Shown here one piece after another: positions 6,371 to 14,667 of a DNA stretch of 14,798 nucleotides (position 1 is the first letter of the stretch; every line of letters starts with the position of its first letter). The notes under the pieces were generated by a model that was not told where the DNA came from, did no database searches, and worked only from the letters and a program-made list of their open reading frames with translations. The DNA comes from CAYTTR01 sp964440805 (GTDB taxonomy: Bacteria; Acidobacteriota; Aminicenantia; Aminicenantales; Aminicenantaceae). The DNA lies in contig CAYTTR010000046.1 in the NCBI GenBank assembly GCA_964440805.1, forward strand, positions 1 through 14,798, read 5' to 3'. A program made the translations under genes and the position numbers.

Positions 6371-8581
6371 TTAATAAATTTTGCTTATTTTGACTCCTTG
6401 ATAATACTTCTTCAAGATTTCTTTATAGGCCGCCCCGGCCTTTGCCATACCAAATGAGCCGACCTGACAAAGCCCTACTCCGTGTCCCCAACCTTTGCCG
6501 GTAAAGAGAAAAGAAGTGATTCTTTCTTCACTATTATATTCCCTGTCCACTACAAACATGGTTTCTTTAAGACCCAGGATACGGCGTATTCTTAATCCCC
6601 GAACAGACACCTCTGCTTCCGATCCTTTTATAAGAAGCTCTGAAACTCTCCGGGAAACCCCGCGTTCTACCGGAGTAATATCAATAAGCTCTCCAATAGG
6701 ATAATACCGGTTAATCCTTGCCTCCAGGTCTTTTCCGGTAATCCTAACCTGCCAAAAATGATGGGAAGAACTTCTATCCAGAATATTGGTTGAATTGGGA
6801 AGAAAAACTTCCAGAAGTTTTAATTCTCCGTCATTTTCTATCCAGTGAACTTTTTCCCCTCCAAGCAAATACAGATGGCGGACAAGCGTCCGTCTTCCTT
6901 CTTTGTTTTTAAAATAAAAAGTATCGGGAGAAAAGCTAAGATGGATTTCTTCATCCCCTTTTTCAACCTTCAGAACATCCCCTTCTTGCTTGATGAAAAT
7001 CCCTTCTTCCCAGAAAACATGTTGGTCGGATATCATGTCCCAGAGAATCTGAACAAGGTGGCCGTATAAAACAGGCTCATCCGGCCCGGTTGCTTGAAAG
7101 GAATCCGGAATTATCCCGGTTTTAACCAAGTAAGCCAGGCCCGGCCTTAAATGCTCCGGCCAGCCGGGGAAATCTTTCAGAATAAAAGACAATTCTTCTT
7201 CAAGGAGAAGGTTTTCCACTCTTTGGCTCCAGCCGAATTCCTCAATAAGAAGAGGTAAAAGCTTCCCCAGGGTTAGAATCTTACCCATTTCTCCTCTATT
7301 GCTGCTTTTTTTCCCTAAAAAGCTTAAAGACCGGTCAATCCAGTTCAAAGCTTTGTCGGACTCTGCTTTTTCCTGATATAAAAGTGGATCATCCCAGAAA
7401 GGAATAAGATTCAGACTGATTAATTCAGCACTAAGGGGGGTTAAATTGGTACCATCGAGATAAACAGGATTCAGCTTTCGTTTGCTGGATAGAAACCATT
7501 CCCGCTGACTTTCATAAACACATTCAGTGCTTCTTAAATAAGGAAGAGCCGGCCCCTGAAATACATCTTCCACATTCTCAGTCTGACCCCCGCAGGTACT
7601 AGTATAAAGAGCCTCGATTAACTTTCCTTTATAAAGCACTGTTTCTCCCTTGGTTTCTTCAACGGCTCTTGAACTCAAGGGATGCTCAACATTCATTCCC
7701 TGGTAATATTGAGAATCAGGTGTATCCACTAAGTCGAAACCGAAAGATTCATTCTGGCCGAGATTTTTTAAAGCATAGGTCCGGGCAGCCACAGCTTGGG
7801 CCTTCTGGGCTTCCAATTCCCGGAATGTATAAGGGGAAAGCTCACTGGGAACAACACTCTTGAGATAATTCTCTATATTCAGAATATTTACTAAAACAAT
7901 TCCCTTCGAGGTTGCTTTTAATACAAAAATCCCCCTATAAGAACGGCCTTTGAAAGAGAGATAACTTCTGGAATTGCTGGGAATAAAGTAAAGTACGGTT
8001 TCATCATTAAGGCTTTTAAGCTCTTCTCCAACCAGTATCCACAAGGGACGAGACTCTCCGGCAGTAATATCTTCTGTCAGAATCCAGGCCTCCTTCATTC
8101 CAAGGGAAATAAGGGTTTTAATATACTTAAGAGCATCTCCTCTGGTCATGAAATCCCCTACAACTACTTGAAAAAGACCTTCCACTCCCCCCTCTTTTTT
8201 CTGGACATAAACTTTTTGCTCGATTTTTGTCCGGAGTTCATGGGCGATCGATTCTGCTTCAATCCTGTCCTCACTCTGGGCAACCAGAATTAAAAATTTT
8301 TCCGACAACTTTTCTTTCCGGCCTTTGATGAAAACTTCATCGATATCCTCGGCAATCAGTTTATAGTTAGTTTTGACTTCATAGACTTTCATTCCGCTTG
8401 AGGCTGAAATACGGATATCACTTAGATTCATTCCCAGGCCAACCCGTATGACCGGCTTCTTTATTAAAAAACCATGAAAAAAGGAGTTATCCTGGCCGAA
8501 ATCGACCGGCTGGCAGCCGAAAATAAAAAGACAGATCCCTAAGATAACAAAGTACCTCTTTTTCTTAGTTTGGGAATTCAT
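6371..8581 (-). CDS. SpoIID/LytB-domain lipoprotein with SPOR domain
   Basis: A 736-residue envelope protein. A basic start, a hydrophobic run and FGC with Cys23 look like a lipoprotein signal, although IFGC is not a perfect lipobox. A SPOR-like domain (about 96-168; FLILVAQSEDRIEAESIAHEL and FQVVVGDF.TRGDALKYI) should bind denuded peptidoglycan. The SpoIID domain follows: SVVPSELSPYTFRELEAQKAQAVAARTYAL (242-271) with Glu247 at the lytic-transglycosylase glutamate position, STCGGQTENVEDVF (328-341), and the closing GWGHGVGLCQVGSFGMAKAG (697-716). About 240 residues are inserted between the last two motifs, including an SLH-like helical stretch near RPGLAYLVKTGIIPDS. SpoIID cleaves glycan strands lacking stem peptides, so a wall-remodelling role is inferred. 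No sporulation gene is nearby, and such proteins also occur in non-sporulating bacteria. Confidence 0.88.
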   Translation of the reverse strand: MNSQTKKKRYFVILGICLFIFGCQPVDFGQDNSFFHGFLIKKPVIRVGLGMNLSDIRISASSGMKVYEVKTNYKLIAEDIDEVFIKGRKEKLSEKFLILVAQSEDRIEAESIAHELRTKIEQKVYVQKKEGGVEGLFQVVVGDFMTRGDALKYIKTLISLGMKEAWILTEDITAGESRPLWILVGEELKSLNDETVLYFIPSNSRSYLSFKGRSYRGIFVLKATSKGIVLVNILNIENYLKSVVPSELSPYTFRELEAQKAQAVAARTYALKNLGQNESFGFDLVDTPDSQYYQGMNVEHPLSSRAVEETKGETVLYKGKLIEALYTSTCGGQTENVEDVFQGPALPYLRSTECVYESQREWFLSSKRKLNPVYLDGTNLTPLSAELISLNLIPFWDDPLLYQEKAESDKALNWIDRSLSFLGKKSSNRGEMGKILTLGKLLPLLIEEFGWSQRVENLLLEEELSFILKDFPGWPEHLRPGLAYLVKTGIIPDSFQATGPDEPVLYGHLVQILWDMISDQHVFWEEGIFIKQEGDVLKVEKGDEEIHLSFSPDTFYFKNKEGRRTLVRHLYLLGGEKVHWIENDGELKLLEVFLPNSTNILDRSSSHHFWQVRITGKDLEARINRYYPIGELIDITPVERGVSRRVSELLIKGSEAEVSVRGLRIRRILGLKETMFVVDREYNSEERITSFLFTGKGWGHGVGLCQVGSFGMAKAGAAYKEILKKYYQGVKISKIY

Positions 8582-8603
8582 TTGCTGACTTTACCTGATT
8601 ATA

Positions 8604-8632
8604 AGTATAAGCGCCGTATAGGCTTTTGTCAA
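8604..8632 (-). promoter_or_regulatory. Near-consensus sigma-70 promoter of the SpoIID-like gene
   Basis: On the minus strand: perfect -35 TTGACA (8632-8627), 17-bp spacer, -10 TATACT (8609-8604, five of six). Predicted transcription start near 8597, giving a leader of about 16 bases to ATG 8581. This is the strongest promoter match in the window and probably drives both this gene and nhaC. Confidence 0.75.
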
Positions 8633-8684
8633 GGACAAAAACCCATATGTACTACCTTTTGGATGTCTATATACAACATATTGA

Positions 8685-8915
8685 TATTTCCTCTTAATTG
8701 ACGTTCGTCATAACTTAGCGGATAGAAATGGATTTGTCAAGTTGAAGGGAATTCTCTTAAATTTACCTGATGCTTTCCGGCTTGAAGTTTACTCGCCCGA
8801 TGAAGTTTTGTTAGGCACTTTTCCCTTGAATCATTTGGTGGACGGAATCAGGATAAATAACAATCGTATTTTTCTCCTCGATAGAATGAGGGGAGCAACT
8901 TTTTACCAATCTTGA
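8685..8915 (+). pseudogene. Remnant of a beta-propeller-like gene (3' end)
   Basis: An open frame of 76 codons runs from just after a TGA (8682-8684) to a TGA at 8913-8915 with no ATG or GTG near its start. It reads like real protein: LPDAFRLEVYSPDEVLLGTF and then GIRINNNRIFLLDRMRGA. The pattern of a strand with VYSPDxxLLGTF, then a short turn, then NRIFLLDR is what the last blade of a six-bladed (NHL/YncE-like) beta-propeller looks like. I infer the 3' end of a gene whose 5' part is lost, sitting between the divergent SpoIID-like and metallopeptidase genes. Its 3' end overlaps the predicted promoter of the metallopeptidase. A short functional gene with an unusual start is less likely. Confidence 0.45.
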
Positions 8916-8940
8916 CTTAAAGTTCTTTTCCGAACAAAAT
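8912..8940 (+). promoter_or_regulatory. Possible promoter of the metallopeptidase gene
   Basis: -35 TTGACT (8912-8917, five of six), 17-bp spacer, -10 CAAAAT (8935-8940, four of six). Predicted start near 8947, leader about 31 bases. The first bases overlap the end of the gene remnant. Confidence 0.45.
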
Positions 8941-8963
8941 GATGAACAATTAATAACATGTGC

Positions 8964-8971
8964 GGAGGAGG
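8964..8971 (+). promoter_or_regulatory. Ribosome binding site deciding the metallopeptidase start
   Basis: GGAGGAGG, six bases before ATG 8978. The frame is also open from GTG 8960, but that start would place this perfect site inside the coding region, so ATG 8978 is preferred. Confidence 0.8.
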
Positions 8972-8977
8972 ATTTTT

Positions 8978-11900
8978 ATGAATAAAAAGAACTGGCTTGC
9001 AACCCTCATTTTTTTAACCATATTAAATCCCTGCCTTTATTCCCAAGTGAGAAGCCTGGCCGACATTTATAAAACGGGGAAAATTCTTCTGGATACAGAC
9101 GGTGATTCCTGGCCGGACCGGATTGCAACCAGAATCATTCTCCCGCCTCAACCTTCTGCTTGGGAAATCGCAGCCGCCGGAGATATTGCTGCCAGATTTA
9201 ATTTTGAGTCTTTAGCCCTTGATTTCACCCTGGTCCGCCTGACGACAGATTCCCCTTTTTCTCAAAAAGACGTTCTTTCTATTCAAATAGGAGTGAATCT
9301 ATTAGAAGAAGATAAACTTCTTCCTCACCAGGGAATAGTATCTCTCGATACTTCTCAGAACCCCCCATATCTATTTCTAACCGGAGGGAGTCCGGAGTCA
9401 GTCCTTAAAACGGCCAGGGCTTTTTTCCTCCGCTGGCCCTATCTATGGGAAATATGGGGCCGCGAGGAAGGGATAACCTATGGGCAAGTGGAAAAAGATA
9501 TTCGTCATTTCCTCAAAGAAGAAAAGCTTGATGAATATAATCTTTCTATCCAATCCGCCTTCTATGAATTTCCCTCCCCCGATATTCCTTATCAGTCTCT
9601 GAAAAGACTGAATTTTGAAAAAGGAGAGATAAAAGAACTTATTGTCTCGCTTTCCTTTAAAAATCAGCAAGAAAGCCAAAATGCTATCCAGGGTTTTCAG
9701 CAGCTCTTATCAGATCATCGACGCGGCTTGAGAAGTGGAGTTCTTTCATACCCGGGATGCGCTGAGCTGAGACTAATCATCAGTAATCCCAAGACAAGCA
9801 CAGAAATCCGTCTTCCCCGCTTGAGTTATCCCAAAAGAATACTCACTCCATCCTATAAAACTCCCCTTAAAGTCAAGCCAAAAGGAAAAGATTTCGATCT
9901 GACTTCCTTTTTTTCCACCTCAGGAATATATGCCGACTCTAACAGCGATGGAATCCAGGACAGTTTGGAAAGCTGCCTGGTTATTCCCCAAACTTTCACT
10001 CATCCTGAAATTTCCCTTTTATCTTCCAGATTCGTTCTGGATACCGCCGGAGCGTCTTTTCCCATAATTTTTCTGGATAAGGATATTGATGAGCCAGCTT
10101 CTCTCATCTCCCCTGTAGTGATTGATGAAAAGAATATTCTTGCAGAGAAGCTTATAAAAACAGGAAAACTGTCAAAGCCTTCCCTTACTCCCGGGCATGG
10201 ACTCATCCAGGTGGTACCCGAAGCCTTCAACCAATCCAATGCCCTGGTTCTCCTGGGAGATGAAAAAGGATTGAAAAAAACTCTGAACTATTTAAGCCGG
10301 ATCTTTCCTTTTTTCAAGGATTACCAGGAAGGCAATCCGTCACTTAAAGATATTCCCCGGGAAGGGAAGGTTTTATCCACCGGAGGAAAGGGAGTCGCTG
10401 AAGCCTATTTTTACCAACAGCTAATAGAATGGCTGGAAGAATACCGTGATTTCCACTTTGATTCAGTCGAACTGTCATTAATCCTTCCCGAAAAAAACAG
10501 TTCTTTTGCCGCCTATGTACAAAAAACCCTGAAAAATTCACTCCGGGCAGACAAAATTCAGGTTGACTGTTTCAGTATGGAGGACCCCCGTCTTCTATTT
10601 AAAAAAGAAAAAGAATTTGAATGGGAAGGCCGGAAAGCTTTATCCATGATAGAGGAAAACTTAGAAAGGCTGAAAAAGGTGAAAGGGCCACTATCCATCA
10701 GCCTGGGACTGAGCGAATCCCCGCAAATAAGAGCCCGGATAAAAAATGAGATAGAAGAAATCATGAATAAAAACAACATAAAATTCTCCTCAATTGAAGT
10801 TCTCTCTTCCTATAAACAGGGTTTTTTCTGGCTCAAGGAAAAAATCCTGCCGCAGCTTGAAAAGATAAAACCTGAAAAAATTTTAATTCGCGTCTCCAGG
10901 GCCCAACAGGATCTAACCCAGCCAAAAAGATTCTATACAGAACCTCTCCGCTGGCTTCAGGAACTTTATCCGGTGGATGAATTCCTGGCTGCTTCTCTCA
11001 ATCTTCCCCTGGAAAATATTGAATTCGAACTGAAAGATTATGCAAAACCGGTATATGAAATTACGGCCTATCATAAAAACGGAGAACCGGTTTTTAAAGA
11101 ATCTTTCTCTCCTTATACCGGTAAACGTTTATACTTGGACGTTCTCCCTGAATGGGGAGAAGTGGAGCTGACCACAGGCTGGCTGGCCGTAACGTCGGAT
11201 GAAAAGATTATTGTGAATTTCCGGATTAAAAGCGACTTAGAGAATTTCTGGGGCTTCTACCAGGAAGAGATCCTGGAAAAAGTACACCAACATGTACTCC
11301 AAACCACCGGAAGAGAACCTTCTTTTTCCAAGCAGCCTTATTTTAAACGCTTAATGATTGAGCTCTGGGCCAGTGAGCCCGATTTCACCACCGGGCTGGA
11401 TGAAGAAATCATCAGCAGCCTGGAAGCTCTTCATGACGAGATTTATTTCGACACCTTGGACTTCCTCAGAGGTATAACCGACATTTCCCTCGAAGAGGAG
11501 GAATCACAGGAAGACACATCCCGCTATTCTGCCCCTGGAAATGTTTTCCCAGTCATCCATCCCTCAAGAGAAGGAGAAAACCCATCGGTCAAAGTTACCT
11601 TTGAGGACCGGCAGGCTAAAGAACCTCGCCTTGAAATCAAATGGAAAATCAAGCAGAGAAAAGAATCTCAGAAAAAATTCACTTTACCGCGCCTAACTTT
11701 TTCCAAAATTTTCATTCCATCACTTGAGTACGACGGAAATAATAACAGAATAGCCCGGATCGACCTTAATCTGGAGGTAGAAAAAGAAAAAGACTATCTA
11801 CAATTTCTGGAAATCCTCCATAACTTAAAAAGCCTGGTTTCCAAAGAAATAATATCTCCACCATTTAAATGGCCGGGGGTGGATTCTCTTTCCCTCAGAT

Positions 11901-13090
11901 TAAAGCATAAAGAAATGGAAAAAGAAGTAATTTTTCCGATAAAATCAACTCAAAAACCTACTGTAGAGGGGCAACTCGAATTATCGTCTGAAATACTAAA
12001 AGAACTTAAAGTCCCCACAGATAGTATTATCTCCCATAAACTTTGCTTGGAGCTTTACGAAAAACTCAAACGCTCAGATGTCCTTAGGGGATACATTGCC
12101 GGCCGGTCCTTTGAAAAAAGGGAAATTCCTGTTCTGGAAGCCTTCACGCCCATGAACCAATATGTATCCATTCCCCGCTTGATCACTGTCAAGCCGACTC
12201 TATACAGCAGCGGCCGGCAGCATGCCAACGAAGTCAGTTCAACTAATTATCTCTTGAAATTGGCCGAATTAATGGTTGAAGACACTTCCTATCAGGACTT
12301 CCTCAAGAAAGTAAATGTTGTTCTCCATCCCATGGAAAATCCCGATGGGACAGAACTGGCTTATAAGCTTCAGCAGTTGACTCCATTTCATAGTCTTCAT
12401 GCGGGGCGGTATTCCTCTTTGGGACTTGAAATTGGCCATCAAGTTCAGGCCAAAAACCCTCTTCTGCCGGAAGCCAGGGTAAGAAAACAGCTTAACGAAA
12501 AGTGGCTGCCCGATATTTATCTCAACCTCCACGGCTACCCTTCCCATGAATGGGTTCAACAGTTTTCAGGTTACTCCCCCTATCTTTTCCGTGATTACTG
12601 GATTCCGAGAGGATGGTTTGTATATTTCCGGAGTTTAAGATTACCTTTGTATGAAAAGTGGAAATCAGCCGGTGAAAATTTAAAGAAAATAATTATCGAG
12701 GAAATCAAGCAAGACAAAGAGTTTCATCAATCAAACCAGAAATTTTACAACCGCTACCACCGCTGGGCAGAACGCTGGCAGCCGCATTTGAATTACCTGG
12801 AGATCCAGGATGGAGTCAATATCTATTCCCGGCGCCGGTCTTCGCGGGAAGCCCGCTTAACGCCTCGATGGAAGATGACTTATGTAGAGGAAACCCCAGA
12901 ATTAATGGACGAAACTGCAAGGGGTGGCTGGCTGGATTTCTTATGCCGTCAGGGACTTGCATACCTCAAAGCTCATCTCAAGTATCTCTCCTGTTCAGAT
13001 TTTATCCGGATTCGGATTGAAGAAGAATACAGAAACCGGATTCATATTCAGTTTGTCCGGGGAAGACCGGGCCAATGTAATACTCAATAA
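8978..13090 (+). CDS. Large secreted M14-family zinc carboxypeptidase-like protein
   Basis: A 1,370-residue protein. A Sec signal peptide (about 1-22, NKKNW start, hydrophobic core, cut near LYS-Q) points to export. The peptidase is at the far C-terminus: GRQHANEVSS with His1082 and Glu1085 as the first zinc ligands (HxxE), LHPMENPDGT as the N-P-D-G substrate-binding loop, LNLHGYPSHEW with His1185 as the third ligand, and TYVEE (Glu1304 or Glu1305) as the likely catalytic Glu. This order fits peptidase family M14. The first thousand residues are not assignable. They include two similar modules, near 34-165 and 312-450, each opening with an Asp-rich loop (DTDGDSWPDR 39-48; DSNSDGIQDS 320-329) that resembles EF-hand-like calcium loops and each ending in a hydrophobic strand plus helix. 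I infer extracellular or periplasmic protein degradation. It lies in a single-gene unit. Confidence 0.82.
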   Translation: MNKKNWLATLIFLTILNPCLYSQVRSLADIYKTGKILLDTDGDSWPDRIATRIILPPQPSAWEIAAAGDIAARFNFESLALDFTLVRLTTDSPFSQKDVLSIQIGVNLLEEDKLLPHQGIVSLDTSQNPPYLFLTGGSPESVLKTARAFFLRWPYLWEIWGREEGITYGQVEKDIRHFLKEEKLDEYNLSIQSAFYEFPSPDIPYQSLKRLNFEKGEIKELIVSLSFKNQQESQNAIQGFQQLLSDHRRGLRSGVLSYPGCAELRLIISNPKTSTEIRLPRLSYPKRILTPSYKTPLKVKPKGKDFDLTSFFSTSGIYADSNSDGIQDSLESCLVIPQTFTHPEISLLSSRFVLDTAGASFPIIFLDKDIDEPASLISPVVIDEKNILAEKLIKTGKLSKPSLTPGHGLIQVVPEAFNQSNALVLLGDEKGLKKTLNYLSRIFPFFKDYQEGNPSLKDIPREGKVLSTGGKGVAEAYFYQQLIEWLEEYRDFHFDSVELSLILPEKNSSFAAYVQKTLKNSLRADKIQVDCFSMEDPRLLFKKEKEFEWEGRKALSMIEENLERLKKVKGPLSISLGLSESPQIRARIKNEIEEIMNKNNIKFSSIEVLSSYKQGFFWLKEKILPQLEKIKPEKILIRVSRAQQDLTQPKRFYTEPLRWLQELYPVDEFLAASLNLPLENIEFELKDYAKPVYEITAYHKNGEPVFKESFSPYTGKRLYLDVLPEWGEVELTTGWLAVTSDEKIIVNFRIKSDLENFWGFYQEEILEKVHQHVLQTTGREPSFSKQPYFKRLMIELWASEPDFTTGLDEEIISSLEALHDEIYFDTLDFLRGITDISLEEEESQEDTSRYSAPGNVFPVIHPSREGENPSVKVTFEDRQAKEPRLEIKWKIKQRKESQKKFTLPRLTFSKIFIPSLEYDGNNNRIARIDLNLEVEKEKDYLQFLEILHNLKSLVSKEIISPPFKWPGVDSLSLRLKHKEMEKEVIFPIKSTQKPTVEGQLELSSEILKELKVPTDSIISHKLCLELYEKLKRSDVLRGYIAGRSFEKREIPVLEAFTPMNQYVSIPRLITVKPTLYSSGRQHANEVSSTNYLLKLAELMVEDTSYQDFLKKVNVVLHPMENPDGTELAYKLQQLTPFHSLHAGRYSSLGLEIGHQVQAKNPLLPEARVRKQLNEKWLPDIYLNLHGYPSHEWVQQFSGYSPYLFRDYWIPRGWFVYFRSLRLPLYEKWKSAGENLKKIIIEEIKQDKEFHQSNQKFYNRYHRWAERWQPHLNYLEIQDGVNIYSRRRSSREARLTPRWKMTYVEETPELMDETARGGWLDFLCRQGLAYLKAHLKYLSCSDFIRIRIEEEYRNRIHIQFVRGRPGQCNTQ

Positions 13091-13110
13091 AAGTTGTTAT
13101 TGCCGATACT

Positions 13111-13129
13111 GTGTTCAGTTATTGAACAC
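13111..13129 (+). terminator. Hairpin after the metallopeptidase gene
   Basis: A perfect 7-bp inverted repeat, GTGTTCA and TGAACAC, with a five-base loop, 20 bases after the stop codon. The following TTAAACTTTTCTC is only moderately T-rich, so this may be a weak terminator or a dyad operator. Confidence 0.45.
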
Positions 13130-13176
13130 TTAAACTTTTCTCAAAACTTTCTTCAAATTTCCTAATTAACTCATAT

Positions 13177-13235
13177 TAACCTGGATTATTCACGAGTCGA
13201 GGTTGCCGTAGAAATCCAGGTTAGTTCCTGGATTA
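13177..13235 (+). promoter_or_regulatory. Three-armed inverted repeat upstream of the sigma-54 activator
   Basis: Arm A, TAACCTGGATT (13177-13187), is the exact reverse complement of arm B, AATCCAGGTTA (13213-13223). Arm C, CCTGGATTA (13227-13235), repeats part of arm A, so B can pair either with A (11 bp, 25-base loop) or with C (8 bp, 6-base loop). The two folds exclude each other. A run of five T follows arm C at 13243-13247. This could be an attenuation-type RNA switch or a cluster of operator half-sites (AATCCAGG). It ends 53 bases before the start codon at 13289. Confidence 0.6.
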
Positions 13236-13288
13236 GAAGAAATTTTTGCTAAAAGAATATTAATATCTCTTTTATACAGGCCAATTCT

Positions 13289-14665
13289 ATGCTAAATTAC
13301 AGTTTGAAAATGAATCTTCTTCTTCTTTCAGATAAGAAAGAATATCTTTCATCATTTAAAAATTTTCTAACACCAAAAGGTTTCAACTTTTTTTTCTCAT
13401 CAAAGGAAGAAAATTTTTATTCTCTCATAAGAGAAAAAGAAATCAGACTCATTGTTCTTGATTTATCCGATAATGAAATTAACAATTTTGACATTCTGAA
13501 ATCCATTAAAGATTTCGATCCACTTGTTGAGATTATTATCATCGGCCCTAAGATTCCGGCCAGCAAAATGATCGACGCCATCAAACAAGGAGCTATTGAT
13601 TACTTAATTGAACCTTTGGATACAAAAATGCTACAACCTATATTAGATAACATCCGGGAAAAAACCCTTCTCCGCCGGGAAACATATAAATTAGAAAAAG
13701 AACTGGCTGAGAAATATGTCTTTCAAGGGATGGTTGGTAAAAATCCCTTCATGCTGGAGGTTTTTTCCCTAATAGAGAGAGTGGCTAAGCACCAAATCGC
13801 AGTTTTAATAACAGGTGAAACAGGAACCGGAAAAGAATTGGTGGCCAGAGCAATCCATGAATTAAGTTCTCAGCAGGAGAAAAGGCTGGTAGTCTGTGAC
13901 TGCACGGCTATTCCAGAAACATTATTTGAATCCGAGCTTTTTGGCTATTCAAAAGGAGCTTTTACCGGGGCTGACAAAGCCAGAGAAGGGCTTTTTAAGG
14001 AAGCAGATGGCGGAACTATTTTCCTTGATGAAATCGGAGAAATTCCGGTGGCCGTTCAAACAAAACTTCTCCGTGTGCTGGAAGAACACAGGTTCCGTCC
14101 TCTTGGTTCCTCTAAAAATATCAGAGTAAATGTCAGAGTAATATCAGCTACCAGCCGGGATTTAAAAGAAGATATCAGAAAAGGTAATTTCAGAGAAGAC
14201 TTGTTCCACAGGATAAACGCGGTTGAAATAAAACTTCCGCCTCTACGGCAGCGAAAAGAAGATATTCCCTTATTATTCCGTTATTTCTTAGATAAATTTA
14301 ATCATAAAATAAATAAAAATGTGCTGGGGTTTTCTCAAAGAGCCCAAAAGGTTTTATTGAATTATCCCTGGCCCGGAAATGTCAGAGAACTTGAGAATAT
14401 CATTGAACGAGCCATAATGTTCTGCCAGGAGAAATTCATCGATATAAAAGATTTGCCTGATCCTTTCAGAAATTATCTAAAGGAAAATGAATCTGTCGGT
14501 TATCCACCGGATTCTTCAGTGCTGACCTTGGAAGAACTGGAAAAAAAACATCTTCTTTCTGTTCTCCAGAAAACTTCCAATAACAAACAAAAAACAGCCC
14601 AGCTTTTAGGCCTAAGCAGACAAGCCCTTTACCGCAAACTTAAAAAATACAAGATTCGATATTAA
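13289..14665 (+). CDS. Sigma-54-dependent transcriptional activator with degenerate receiver
   Basis: A 458-residue NtrC-like activator. The receiver-like N-domain (about 8-122) keeps one N-terminal acid (Asp15) and the acceptor-position Asp58 in VLDL, but Thr/Ser is Gly86 (IIIIGP) and the invariant Lys of YLxKP is Glu108 (DYLIEPLD). The AAA+ domain is complete: Walker A GETGTGKE (176-183), GAFTGA (223-228) for contact with sigma-54, Walker B TIFLDEI (243-249), the arginine-finger region FREDLFHR (301-308), and sensor II NVRELEN (364-370). A Fis-type helix-turn-helix ends the protein (about 414-458; KTAQLLGLSRQALYRKLKKY). It should remodel the sigma-54 holoenzyme at -24/-12 promoters. No histidine kinase gene is next to it, and the lost receiver residues suggest control other than standard phosphotransfer. 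The stop codon is followed within two bases by repeat element 3. Confidence 0.9.
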   Translation: MLNYSLKMNLLLLSDKKEYLSSFKNFLTPKGFNFFFSSKEENFYSLIREKEIRLIVLDLSDNEINNFDILKSIKDFDPLVEIIIIGPKIPASKMIDAIKQGAIDYLIEPLDTKMLQPILDNIREKTLLRRETYKLEKELAEKYVFQGMVGKNPFMLEVFSLIERVAKHQIAVLITGETGTGKELVARAIHELSSQQEKRLVVCDCTAIPETLFESELFGYSKGAFTGADKAREGLFKEADGGTIFLDEIGEIPVAVQTKLLRVLEEHRFRPLGSSKNIRVNVRVISATSRDLKEDIRKGNFREDLFHRINAVEIKLPPLRQRKEDIPLLFRYFLDKFNHKINKNVLGFSQRAQKVLLNYPWPGNVRELENIIERAIMFCQEKFIDIKDLPDPFRNYLKENESVGYPPDSSVLTLEELEKKHLLSVLQKTSNNKQKTAQLLGLSRQALYRKLKKYKIRY

Positions 14666-14667
14666 AG

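Noticed and set aside
13091..13288. Search for a sigma-54 (-24/-12) promoter driving the activator gene
   Set aside because: GG and GC pairs occur (for example 13230 and 13248) but not at the required spacing; no clear sigma-70 promoter was found either.
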